Below are positions 45,278 through 54,203 of a stretch of DNA of 64,000 nucleotides, piece by piece. Location of the stretch: assembly GCF_008056315.1 (NCBI RefSeq), contig NZ_VRKQ01000008.1, forward strand, positions 1,506,957 to 1,570,956, written 5' to 3'. Both the position numbers and the translations under genes were made by a program. Position 1 is the first letter of the stretch. Each line of letters begins with the position of its first letter. The notes below the pieces were generated by a model, which ran no database searches, was not told the origin of the DNA, and was given only the letters and a program-made list of their open reading frames with translations. Source of the stretch: Seonamhaeicola maritimus (lineage in GTDB: Bacteria; Bacteroidota; Bacteroidia; Flavobacteriales; Flavobacteriaceae).

Positions 45278-47065
45278 ATGAAAATATCACGTTTAGTCAT
45301 TATTCATGCGCTAATTTTAGTATGTACATTATCTTGTAAATCAAACACAAAAAAGGAAGATGCAGACACTTCAACATCTGAAAACCTAGCCCAAGCTCAA
45401 ATAGGAAGTTTTGGAGACCAAGGAGATGGTACGTATATCAACCCCATTTTAAATGCCGACTATCCAGATTCAGATATCGAGCAAGTAGGTGATACTTATT
45501 ACATGATTACATCAAAACAACACATGTCGCCAGGGATGCCAATTCTAGAATCTAAGGATATGGTAAATTGGACGAATGTTGGGCACGTTTTTGACAGCCT
45601 ATCATGGGCGCCAGAATACAATTGGGATAGAATGAATGGTTATTCTTTTGGTACTTGGGCAGGTGATTTAGCCTATCATGAAGGTACTTGGTATTGCTAC
45701 CAAATAGATTATCAACATGGTTTAATGGTTGCCACAGCAAAAGATATCAAAGGTCCATGGAGCAAGCCTATCATGATGCTTCCAAAAGCAAAAGTATTAG
45801 ACGACCCAGCTGTGTTTTGGGATGAAGAAACACATAAAGCATACGTTATAATTAATACGGCTGGAAAACAAAAAAGTAAAGAAAACACCATTGAAGGCAA
45901 CGAAAACAGAATTTACGAAATGAGCTGGGATGGAACTAAAATCTTAGACGAAGGTAAATTGGTTTACACGGGTATGGGAGCTGAAGCTGCAAAAATTTAT
46001 AAAATTGATGGTATATGGTATATCTTTTTGGCACAATGGACTATTGGTGATAAATCCACAAAACCCGGGGTTAAAAACCCGAAAAATGATAGAAAACAAA
46101 TTGTATTGCGTTCTAAAGAAAGCATTTACGGGCCTTACGAGGTGAAAACAGTTTTAGAAAAAGGAACGGTGTTTAAAAACCGCAGTGCAAGTCAAGGCGC
46201 CTTAATGCAAGCTCCAGATAAGTCATGGTGGTATATGCATCAATTAATTCAAAATGATACAATTCCTTTCCAAGGAAGACCACAATGTTTAGAACCTGTA
46301 AATTGGGTTGATGGCTGGCCAATTATTGGTGTAGATGAAGATAATGATGGTATTGGAGAACCTGTAAAGCAACATAAAAAACCTATAGATGGTTATCCGG
46401 TAGCAGCTCCAAGTTCTGATGATGATTTCTCAAACGAAAAATTAGGCTTTCAGTGGGAGTGGAACCATAACCCAAGAAATACGCATTGGTCTTTAACAGA
46501 AAGACGGGGTTGGTTACGTTTAAAAGCAAGTAAGGTGTTACCTAACGAAAAAGGCTATGGGCCAAATATAAATGAGTGGACGAATAATGATGGCTCAGAT
46601 TCAGATTTTTGGCGAGCTTGCAATACTTTGAGCCAACGTATTATGGGAATTACTACAGGTACTGCAGTTGCCAAGTTTGATATTTCTGGAATGCAACCAC
46701 ATCAGTTGGCAGGATTTGTAAGATATGGTGGTGTTTTTAATTTGTTAGGTGTTGAGGTTGACAAGAACGGGAAAAAGAATCTATTCTACATGAACCCTAT
46801 GGCAGAAAAAACAAATGGGCCGGAATTAGTTGGGAATGATTTATTTGTTAGAACATCAAATAATAGTAATCAAGCAACTTACGAGTATAGCTTGGATGGT
46901 GAAAACTATAAAGCTTTTGGACCAACATTTACTATAGTATTTGGAAAATGGACTGGTGACCGATTAGGATTCTTTTCATGGAATGAAAAAGAAGACGCAG
47001 GACACATAGACGTAGATTGGTTTACCTATGATTACGATGGACCAAAAGCAAGACGAAAAAAGTAA
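45278..47065 (+). CDS. GH43-type glycosidase lipoprotein, second
   Basis: 595 residues; ATG at 45278 is preferred to a TTG one codon earlier. Lipoprotein signal (CTLSC). The propeller has GTYINPILNADYPDSDIEQVGDTYYM (catalytic base Asp in the ADYPDSD segment), WAGDLAYHEGTWYCY, VLDDPAVFWDEETH, and GMGAEAAKIYKI (acid Glu). From about residue 385 a concanavalin-like C-terminal domain follows (DDDFSNEKLGFQWEWNHNPR to the end), as in two-domain GH43 xylosidases/arabinofuranosidases. It is clearly different from the 3.8 kb GH43, which carries a CBM6 instead. Likely action on xylose-containing ulvan oligomers. Confidence 0.88.
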   Translation: MKISRLVIIHALILVCTLSCKSNTKKEDADTSTSENLAQAQIGSFGDQGDGTYINPILNADYPDSDIEQVGDTYYMITSKQHMSPGMPILESKDMVNWTNVGHVFDSLSWAPEYNWDRMNGYSFGTWAGDLAYHEGTWYCYQIDYQHGLMVATAKDIKGPWSKPIMMLPKAKVLDDPAVFWDEETHKAYVIINTAGKQKSKENTIEGNENRIYEMSWDGTKILDEGKLVYTGMGAEAAKIYKIDGIWYIFLAQWTIGDKSTKPGVKNPKNDRKQIVLRSKESIYGPYEVKTVLEKGTVFKNRSASQGALMQAPDKSWWYMHQLIQNDTIPFQGRPQCLEPVNWVDGWPIIGVDEDNDGIGEPVKQHKKPIDGYPVAAPSSDDDFSNEKLGFQWEWNHNPRNTHWSLTERRGWLRLKASKVLPNEKGYGPNINEWTNNDGSDSDFWRACNTLSQRIMGITTGTAVAKFDISGMQPHQLAGFVRYGGVFNLLGVEVDKNGKKNLFYMNPMAEKTNGPELVGNDLFVRTSNNSNQATYEYSLDGENYKAFGPTFTIVFGKWTGDRLGFFSWNEKEDAGHIDVDWFTYDYDGPKARRKK

Positions 47066-47083
47066 AGTATATACCATGTTAAT

Positions 47084-47191
47084 ATGAAAAGAATTAAGTT
47101 CATAATTAAAGCTTTCAGTATTTTATGTTTTTTTAATTTCTCTTGCAAACAAGATTCAAGTGAAAAAGTTAGAAATTGTGAAGTTCTTTAG
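47084..47191 (+). pseudogene. Gene stub: lipoprotein signal peptide truncated at island edge
   Basis: A 35-residue frame starts 18 bp after the GH43 stop and reads MKRIKFIIKAFSILCFFNFS, then C-K, a standard lipobox, before a TAG at 47189-47191. Only 20 bp further is the 3' end of the convergent FG-GAP gene. It looks like the head of another enzyme lipoprotein of this operon that was cut when the 47.2-50.9 kb island arrived. Confidence 0.5.
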
Positions 47192-47211
47192 TTTCAAGGA
47201 GGTGTTAAGTG

Positions 47212-48564
47212 TTAGTTTCCCGCATTCATCCAAAGTGTTACACGCTCTAATTTGTCATAAGGTGGATAAATATACACACCCCCTGTTACCATATCCATAT
47301 GTCCATCCTTATTAAAGTCAGCTAATTCTAATGTTATTAAGTGTGTTGGAGATTTTGCTATAGTATGTTTATTAAAAGTATTATTACCATCATTTTCAAG
47401 TAATATTATGCTTTCGGCTGTTGGTTTATCCCAATAGTTAAAGCCACTCACAACAAAAATATCTTCATCATTATCTTTATCAACATCTGTAGCTCTGGCA
47501 CTAAATGCCCCTGGAAAATTGGTGATATGGTGATGTTTAAACTTTATACCACCTAAGTTTTCAAGCCATTGTACCCCATGCCATGGTCTTGGTAAAGGAG
47601 GTAGATAGTCGAAAGCATCTCCGTTTGTATAAAGTATATCTGGTTTTCCGTCTTTATTTATATCTGTGATTGAAATACCACTAGATCCATAATCTTCATT
47701 ACTTGCACCCCACAATTGTTTAGGTTTAAAGTTACCTTTTCCATCATTTTCAAAGCAATATATTTTTTCCCATTCTTGGGTAACTAAAGAAATAATATCT
47801 AAATCATTATCAAAATCAATATCTATTAATTCTACATTTATGGGACCAGAAAGATTTTGCAAACTATGATTTTTAAAGGTCCAGTTCCCTAAATTTTCTA
47901 TCCAAGAGGTTTCTCCATCATCATAACCAAATTGCGCAGTAACTAAATCTATATCTCCATCACCATCTATGTCTCCAGCTCTTACATCTGCAACACGGGA
48001 TATGTTTTCAATAACAACTCGTTTATAAAAATTATTTCTCCCATCATTTTCAAGAACAATAATAGATCCAATTCTGTCATTATTTGGAAAAAGCATGCCA
48101 AGTAGAGCAACAATTAAATCCTTATCGCCATCACTATCAAAATCAAAAATCTGAACATGGGCAGGTGCTTTAATACTATCAGCAACTATTTTTTCTGTAA
48201 ATGTATCTTTAGGGTTTTGACTAATTATAGAAATTGTGTTATTCTTTATATCGCAAACTACAACATCTAGTAAATCGTCTTGGTTAACATCACCAACAGT
48301 AAGATTTGATATTTGGGGAGGTTCCTCAAATTTGTTGCCAATAGCAGTAGGTATAAATTTTTTAGTAATATATTTCAATGATTTATTTTCAATTTGCACT
48401 TCATTTTTCAGTTGTTCAATAACATTATTATTATGCTCTTTGTTCTTACAATTAATAAGTAAAACTGAAAAGCAAAACAGAAAAAGTACTGTATATTTCT
48501 TTTGAAATAACAGTTTTTTTGATTCTAAATTTGTTAGTAGTAAGTCGATCTTATTATTTAGCAT
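47212..48564 (-). CDS. FG-GAP/VCBS-repeat lipoprotein
   Basis: 450 residues. After a long N-terminus (about 27 residues before the hydrophobic segment) comes a lipobox (LLINC). The rest is a beta-propeller of FG-GAP/VCBS repeats: repeated DVNQDDLLDVVVCD, DFDSDGDKDLIVA, DIDGDGDIDLVTA, DIDFDNDLDIISL, DINKDGKPDILY and DFNKDGHMDMVTG, the DxDxDGxxD calcium loops. Such proteins bind partners or sugars, or are surface structural proteins; no enzyme activity can be claimed. The start lies 5 bp after the cytochrome gene ends, so the pair is an operon. No CAGGAY element upstream. Confidence 0.85.
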   Translation of the reverse strand: MLNNKIDLLLTNLESKKLLFQKKYTVLFLFCFSVLLINCKNKEHNNNVIEQLKNEVQIENKSLKYITKKFIPTAIGNKFEEPPQISNLTVGDVNQDDLLDVVVCDIKNNTISIISQNPKDTFTEKIVADSIKAPAHVQIFDFDSDGDKDLIVALLGMLFPNNDRIGSIIVLENDGRNNFYKRVVIENISRVADVRAGDIDGDGDIDLVTAQFGYDDGETSWIENLGNWTFKNHSLQNLSGPINVELIDIDFDNDLDIISLVTQEWEKIYCFENDGKGNFKPKQLWGASNEDYGSSGISITDINKDGKPDILYTNGDAFDYLPPLPRPWHGVQWLENLGGIKFKHHHITNFPGAFSARATDVDKDNDEDIFVVSGFNYWDKPTAESIILLENDGNNTFNKHTIAKSPTHLITLELADFNKDGHMDMVTGGVYIYPPYDKLERVTLWMNAGN

Positions 48565-48569
48565 AATTA

Positions 48570-48977
48570 TTATTCTTTTGATGTATTATTAATACTTAAT
48601 AGGTAGTTAGTAATACAATCAACTTCAAAATTAGTAAGACTAGGTTTAGGCATTTTATTACTCTTAAATAATATGGGTTTTTCGTAATCTGGATCTATAA
48701 TTGATTTTTTAATATAGTTTTTATCAATAATAAAAGAGTATTCTTTGTCATTCCGAATTACTTTAGTCTTAGTCCCCAAAATGGAATTTAAAGAAGGTCC
48801 GTAAAGTTTATCTCCAGATAGAGAGTGGCAAGTTGCACAGCCTACTGAAGTGAATAATTCTTGTCCTTTTTCTATATTAATTTTTTCTTTTGAATCTTTA
48901 CACCCTATAACCAAAAATGAAACAAGCAAAGGTAAAAAACATACGGTTTTTGTGTTATTTTTTTGTTTAGGATACAT
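48570..48977 (-). CDS. Mono-haem c-type cytochrome lipoprotein
   Basis: 135 residues. Lipobox FLVIGC (C26), then a class I cytochrome c domain with the haem motif CATCH (C47, C50, H51), YGPSLNSILG, and a likely axial Met in NKMPKPS (M109). It should sit in the periplasm or on the outer membrane and carry electrons. A cytochrome in a PUL is unusual; together with the FG-GAP and TPR genes it forms a unit of a type seen elsewhere in Bacteroidota. Divergent from the TPR gene; TACTTTAG boxes are present on both strands in the 127 bp between them. Confidence 0.88.
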   Translation of the reverse strand: MYPKQKNNTKTVCFLPLLVSFLVIGCKDSKEKINIEKGQELFTSVGCATCHSLSGDKLYGPSLNSILGTKTKVIRNDKEYSFIIDKNYIKKSIIDPDYEKPILFKSNKMPKPSLTNFEVDCITNYLLSINNTSKE

Positions 48978-49104
48978 TGTTGAATTTTACATTAAAAACA
49001 CAGGAACTAAAGTACATAAATTTAGAAATTTATGAGTGTTATTTCTCTAGTTATATTAATGTTCATCATGGTTTTTGTTACTTTAGCAAAGTAATTTTAT
49101 TGAT

Positions 49105-50925
49105 ATGAATGGAAAAAAAATATTTTTCGGTATTTTGATTATTATTGTGCTTGGTTTATCATATTTTTTAATCAATAATTATATTGATAATCAATATACT
49201 AATCGACTACCTGCTGTCCCGAATTTAAGTGAGACTTCAATACCATTTCAAAAACATATCACAAATGTTAATGCAAAAACTCTAAGCAAACCAACTGTTA
49301 GTAATCTTGGAGAGCTGGGAATGGTTTATCATGCTAATAATTATTTTGAAGAAGCAGAGGCCTGTTATCTGTTAGCCATTGAGCGTGCACCTAAAGAGTG
49401 GATATGGAGTTATTATTTAGGGTGTTTAAAACGAGAACTTAGTGATTCGGTAAATACTATTGAGCACTTTAATAATGTCTTAGAAATTCAACCCAATCTA
49501 TATCTGGCACAGTATTATAAAGGAGAAGCTTATAAGCAAATGGGAGAGACCGCTAAATTTGAGGAAATACTTAAAAGTCTATTGGGAATAGATAAGAAAT
49601 ATTTTGTTTTAAAGGAAACAAAAAGAACGTCTTATTTTCCGTTACCAGTTTATGCTAGTTTAGAATTGGCAAAGCTTTATGCTAGTGCTGGTAAAGATAA
49701 ATTAGCTGAAAATCAATTAAAAACATTGATTTCTAATGAGATCTCATTTGGTCCCGCATATAGACAGTTAAGTATTATTTATGCCGAAAAAGGGGATAAG
49801 GAGTTGAGTAAGTATTATTCAGACCGATCTAAAGATTTAGTGGATTATACTTCACCTGTGGACCCTTTGTTGGATAAGTTGAGTTATCATTCTAGAACTG
49901 AAAATTATTTATTAAAACAAATAGAAGATGCTATTAGAACTAGTAATTTGCCTTGGGCCTTGGAGTTGGTTGATTTTAGTTTAAAAAATGATCCAGAAAG
50001 TAAATATATAGTCTCTAAAGCCATTAGATTATATATATCTATGGACATGGCAAGAAGAGCAATACCATATTTAGACAAGCATATGGAAGCGTTTAAAGAT
50101 GACTATGGTGAGATAATTGATGTAGGAGTGGGTTTGTCAAATTCGGGCTTGAAAAATGCAGCCAAAAAATACTTCTTAATGGCTGAAAAAAGTGAAAATG
50201 AAAAACCAGAAACTAAATCTAGACTAGCAGGAATGTTTTTTGATAGGCTAGGGATGAAGGAGAAGGGGTTAGAATTAATGAATGAATTATTAGAGCAATA
50301 CCCAAATGATCCTGCTGTTATAGGTGGAGCTACATTTTTATCTCTTCAAACGGGAGATATGGTAAAGGCAAATAAGTATTTATCCAGATTAAAGAAACTA
50401 GATTCTAAAAACCCACGAATTAATATTTTTAATGGAATTATTGCTAAGAATGCTGGAGATACAAAAGGGGCACTAACTTATTATAAACGGGCATTTAAAG
50501 ATACACCAGACCAAGCATTTATTATTAATTACATTTCTGATTATTATCGAAATAATAAAATGTGGGTAGAATTAGCAGGTTTATATGAGACCGCTTTAAA
50601 GTTTTCTCCTAATAATCCGCACATGCAGGAAGCATATGGTACTTTTTTAATTAATTGTCCTGATAAAAAAATCCGAAACCCAAAAGAAGCTAAAGAATTT
50701 AGCCAGAGAGCATTAATAAATTACAGATCTGATATGCAAACACAAGTAGCAGCTGGTCAGTCTTTAGCAATGTCTTATTTTCAATTAAATGAAAGGGGTA
50801 AAGCTTTATATTATATTAATAAGACTATAAGGGTTGCCAAAGATGCTAGATTTCCTATAGAACACATTGCAAGTCTAGAAGAACTGTCAAGGGAGTTTCA
50901 AAGAATTATGAATTCTAACTTATAA
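49105..50925 (+). CDS. TPR-repeat protein with N-terminal membrane anchor
   Basis: 606 residues. An N-terminal hydrophobic segment (IFFGILIIIVLGLSYFLI, residues about 5-22) anchors the protein; the rest is made of tetratricopeptide helices, for example YYLGCLKRELSD, AQYYKGEAYKQMGE, ALTYYKRAFKDTPDQ and AYGTFLINCPD. No enzyme domain is visible. Such proteins scaffold others. It ends 12 bp from the convergent sulfatase end and lacks the regulon element, so it belongs with the cytochrome/FG-GAP pair rather than with the PUL. Confidence 0.85.
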   Translation: MNGKKIFFGILIIIVLGLSYFLINNYIDNQYTNRLPAVPNLSETSIPFQKHITNVNAKTLSKPTVSNLGELGMVYHANNYFEEAEACYLLAIERAPKEWIWSYYLGCLKRELSDSVNTIEHFNNVLEIQPNLYLAQYYKGEAYKQMGETAKFEEILKSLLGIDKKYFVLKETKRTSYFPLPVYASLELAKLYASAGKDKLAENQLKTLISNEISFGPAYRQLSIIYAEKGDKELSKYYSDRSKDLVDYTSPVDPLLDKLSYHSRTENYLLKQIEDAIRTSNLPWALELVDFSLKNDPESKYIVSKAIRLYISMDMARRAIPYLDKHMEAFKDDYGEIIDVGVGLSNSGLKNAAKKYFLMAEKSENEKPETKSRLAGMFFDRLGMKEKGLELMNELLEQYPNDPAVIGGATFLSLQTGDMVKANKYLSRLKKLDSKNPRINIFNGIIAKNAGDTKGALTYYKRAFKDTPDQAFIINYISDYYRNNKMWVELAGLYETALKFSPNNPHMQEAYGTFLINCPDKKIRNPKEAKEFSQRALINYRSDMQTQVAAGQSLAMSYFQLNERGKALYYINKTIRVAKDARFPIEHIASLEELSREFQRIMNSNL

Positions 50926-50937
50926 GTAAAACAGATT

Positions 50938-52350
50938 TTAATAAAACTCGTAATCTTTAGGAAATTGCTTTAATAGCAACCTTTTCATATTAGCTTTTAG
51001 CTTTTTATATTCAGGAATACCAGATAAATTCTTGTCTGCAATTAAATGGGTTTCATGATTAAATAACTCTGTAGAAATAACTTCCTTAGTTTCTGGGTTT
51101 CTCCATTCTGTGTATCTAAATTTACCATTAGTTACGGTACATCCCATATATTTATCTCCTCTTGGAAATAAACTATAGGCAGCTTCGTCCCAATCTTTAT
51201 TTGGGTTGTCAATTAATGGTAAAAGGCTTTTTCCGTCTACTTCATGAATGTTCAAACCACTCAGTTCAGCAATTGTAGGGAAAATATCTATATTTTCAAC
51301 AAGAGCGTTAGATTGTGTTGCTTTCTTCTTACTTCCATCATTAATAATTAATGGTACTCTTGTGTCTATTTCCATATTAGAATGCTTGCACCAAGCACCG
51401 TATTCACCTAATTTATAACCATGGTCGCTCATAAAAACAATAAGCGTGTTTTTTCTTAAATCCAATGTTTCCAAAGTGTTTATTATTTTTCCAATTTGAG
51501 CGTCAATATAGCTTATACAAGCATAGTAACCGTTTATGAGTTCTTTTGTTAAGTCATCGTCCAAATCCCCTTCATTTGGGATATTAGAATAGTTTTTTAA
51601 TTCACCCCATTTACTTAAAGAAAGCCTGAACATACCTTCAGGTTTATTTCTAGATGGTACGTTAAAGTTGTCCTTATTGTATAAATCCCAGTACTTTTTT
51701 GGTGCATTGTATGGTAAATGAGGTTTGCTTAAACCCACTACCATTAAAAATTTATCATCTTTTAGCTTGTTTAATGTTTCAATGGCATAATTAGCTGCGC
51801 GACCATCTTTATAGGCTTCGTCTGCAACATCGGCATCCTCAAAAGCGGCACCTTTAACCACCTTTTTACCAGATTGTTTTTGAAGCTCTAGGTCTTCAAT
51901 GTTTTCTTTCTTTACATAGCTGTTGCGCTCTTTTTCGAAGTAAACATCCCAAACACTTTTATCATCTCGGGAATGGTGGTAAACCTTACCTATACTAACC
52001 GTTTTATAGTTGTTGGCCTTGAAAAACTGTGGCATGGATATGATATCTTTACGTACTTTCCGCATAGGAGTAAAAATGTCGTAAATACCAATGCTCTCTG
52101 GACGTAAACCAGTCAGAATACTCATTCTAGAAGGGGCGCAAATAGCTTGCTGGCAATATGCTTTATTAAATAAAATACCGTTTTCGGCCAAAGCATCTAT
52201 GTTAGGACTCTTTACTTCGGTGTTTCCGTAACAACCAAGGTCATTTCGCAAGTCATCAACCAAAAATATTAAAACATTAGGTTGTTCTTGGGCAAAAGAT
52301 AATCCTATTGATAAATAGCTAATTGCAAATGCTAAAAATACTTTTTTCAT
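50938..52350 (-). CDS. Iduronate-2-sulfatase-like sulfatase (S1_7 type)
   Basis: 470 residues with a Sec signal peptide (GLSFAQ). CAPSR with C71 is the formylglycine site. The run [20 protein letters not shown], the [12 protein letters not shown] segment, the [17 protein letters not shown] segment and [20 protein letters not shown] are characteristic of the iduronate-2-sulfatase group. In ulvan it may act on a 2-O-sulfated uronic acid or on sulfated rhamnose; the former follows from the family, not from evidence here. It has its own regulon promoter on the minus strand, divergent from the GH39 promoter. Confidence 0.9.
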   Translation of the reverse strand: MKKVFLAFAISYLSIGLSFAQEQPNVLIFLVDDLRNDLGCYGNTEVKSPNIDALAENGILFNKAYCQQAICAPSRMSILTGLRPESIGIYDIFTPMRKVRKDIISMPQFFKANNYKTVSIGKVYHHSRDDKSVWDVYFEKERNSYVKKENIEDLELQKQSGKKVVKGAAFEDADVADEAYKDGRAANYAIETLNKLKDDKFLMVVGLSKPHLPYNAPKKYWDLYNKDNFNVPSRNKPEGMFRLSLSKWGELKNYSNIPNEGDLDDDLTKELINGYYACISYIDAQIGKIINTLETLDLRKNTLIVFMSDHGYKLGEYGAWCKHSNMEIDTRVPLIINDGSKKKATQSNALVENIDIFPTIAELSGLNIHEVDGKSLLPLIDNPNKDWDEAAYSLFPRGDKYMGCTVTNGKFRYTEWRNPETKEVISTELFNHETHLIADKNLSGIPEYKKLKANMKRLLLKQFPKDYEFY

Positions 52351-52379
52351 TAATTCCTAAGGATTGGTTTAATATAAAA

Positions 52380-52424
52380 CAAATATAGTTTTAAGGGCGC
52401 TTTATTCTATCCTGCACTGTTCTG
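52380..52424 (-). promoter_or_regulatory. CAGGAY-27-(-7 box) promoter, copy 11
   Basis: On the minus strand CAGAAC then CAGGAT (from 52414, 10 bp step) and a perfect -7 box TATATTTG (52387 to 52380) 27 bp on. It ends 29 nt before the sulfatase ATG. Confidence 0.85.
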
Positions 52425-52464
52425 AAAAAGTGGTGAAAATTGACTTAAGTATATTGCTTACAGT

Positions 52465-52509
52465 CAAGACAGAGCAGGATGCTATTTTCAGTTTAACATT
52501 TTAAATTTG
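52465..52509 (+). promoter_or_regulatory. CAGGAY-27-(-7 box) promoter, copy 12
   Basis: CAAGAC at 52465, CAGGAT at 52475, perfect -7 box TAAATTTG at 52502-52509. ATG at 52539 is 29 nt downstream. Divergent from copy 11. Confidence 0.85.
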
Positions 52510-52538
52510 TTACTAATACTCATTATAAAAATTGCATA

Positions 52539-54197
52539 ATGTACACGTCCCATAGAAAAATAGTTATTTCACTAGCTTTTATATTAGCTAGTTTTGTATT
52601 ATTTACTTGTTCAAAATCAGACCCTGTAGAGGAAGAAGAAATTGTTGTAACTCCTGACCCTGAAGAACCTGAAGATCCACCAATTGACCCAAATAAAATT
52701 GTAAGTATTAATACAGGTGCAGTGGTTGGTGAAATGTATAACTTCTGGTCAACAAGACCTATGGTTAATCAAACTCGATTTAGTGGTTCTAATTTTAGAG
52801 CGTCGCTTGAAGATATTAAGCCATATGTAAAAAGTTATAATATGGTAAGGGTACTTGGTGGAAGAACAGATAACTTAAATACGTTTTACCAAGGTGTAGA
52901 TGGTTCGGGTAATATTATAACAGATTTTAGTGGATTAATAACTAGTATGCGCGGTTTTATGCAAACAGGTTTTAAACCTAGGATTGTTTTAGATAATGTA
53001 CCATGGGAAATGAATGCTGTAAAAGAGGTTAATACTTACGGAAATACAAATCCACCAGATGATTATGATATTTGGAGACAATATATCAATGCGTTTTTAC
53101 AAACATTGATTGGTGAATTTGGAATGAACGAGGTTAAAACTTGGCGTTTTAGAGTAGCTACAGAGCCAAATTATACACCACAACACTGGAATGGTACCAA
53201 AGAAGAATTTTTTAAGCATTATGATATAACTGTAGATGAAGTTTTAAAAGTAATTCCTGATGCTATCATTGGCCCTGGTAATAACCTTACTGAAGGTGCG
53301 GCAACTTATACTACGGAAATTATAGACCATTGTGCCAACGGAACAAACTATGTTACAGGAGCAACAGGAACAAAAATGGATTTTTTCTGTATTTCATATT
53401 ATGAAAAAATTGACCAAAATACCATCAAGTTCCCAGAAACGGTTGCATCGTACAGAGCTAAATTAAATAGTTACCCGCAGTTTAATAATATCCCTTTTGA
53501 TATACAGGAATTTGGAATTTTACGAGATGAGAATGGCGTAAGAGGTGTTAGTTTAACTGATGCGACGGAATTGGGAGCTAGCTGGTATGCTAGAATAGCA
53601 GATTTGGCTTACCAAAATAGAATCACAGAAATTTATGATTGGGGACAAGAAATTGAATCAAGCAATTTACCTCAGGGTAGAAGAAATGTTACCGAGATGT
53701 TTTTGAAGATGGAAGGCGGTAACAGATTAGAAACTATTGATAACATTAGTGGTCATGCTGGGGTTATACCTGTAACCAAAGGAGATAAAATATATTTATT
53801 GGTTTATAACCATAATACAACTAGAAATAGCACTTCAAATAGAACCTTGTACCCGCAGTTAGAAGGAGGGCTAATAACAGGAGAAACGTCTTGGAAAATG
53901 AATGAGTGGACGATTGATAAAACCCACAGTATCATGTTACATGAATTATACAAAGATGTTAGAGCAGCAGGAGTTACAGAAAAAACTAATGGTCGTATTT
54001 ATGGTAACAGACCTTCAGACCGATTTGAAGATGGATGGAAAACGGTTTTAAGTACTAATCTTTCCAAATATGAAGACATGGCAAAATTATCGAAAACCGT
54101 AACAAATGCTACTGTTCAAAAGAAGGATGGCAAATTAACTATAAAAGTAGATTTAGAACCACATAGTGTTAAGCTCATAGAATTAATACCTCAATAA
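52539..54197 (+). CDS. GH39-like glycoside hydrolase lipoprotein
   Basis: 552 residues, lipoprotein signal (LFTC) then an acidic-proline linker (PDPEEPEDPP). The catalytic barrel has VRVLGGRTDNLN, the acid/base motif ATEPNY (E209) and the nucleophile in FDIQEFGILRDENG (E324), the layout of clan GH-A family 39. The end is a beta-sandwich domain (residues about 405-550). GH39 contains beta-xylosidases and iduronidases; an ulvan-locus member could release a uronic acid, rhamnose or xylose, and I cannot choose. Its stop is 6 bp before the GH2 gene. Confidence 0.75.
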   Translation: MYTSHRKIVISLAFILASFVLFTCSKSDPVEEEEIVVTPDPEEPEDPPIDPNKIVSINTGAVVGEMYNFWSTRPMVNQTRFSGSNFRASLEDIKPYVKSYNMVRVLGGRTDNLNTFYQGVDGSGNIITDFSGLITSMRGFMQTGFKPRIVLDNVPWEMNAVKEVNTYGNTNPPDDYDIWRQYINAFLQTLIGEFGMNEVKTWRFRVATEPNYTPQHWNGTKEEFFKHYDITVDEVLKVIPDAIIGPGNNLTEGAATYTTEIIDHCANGTNYVTGATGTKMDFFCISYYEKIDQNTIKFPETVASYRAKLNSYPQFNNIPFDIQEFGILRDENGVRGVSLTDATELGASWYARIADLAYQNRITEIYDWGQEIESSNLPQGRRNVTEMFLKMEGGNRLETIDNISGHAGVIPVTKGDKIYLLVYNHNTTRNSTSNRTLYPQLEGGLITGETSWKMNEWTIDKTHSIMLHELYKDVRAAGVTEKTNGRIYGNRPSDRFEDGWKTVLSTNLSKYEDMAKLSKTVTNATVQKKDGKLTIKVDLEPHSVKLIELIPQ

Positions 54198-54203
54198 CTA
54201 AGT

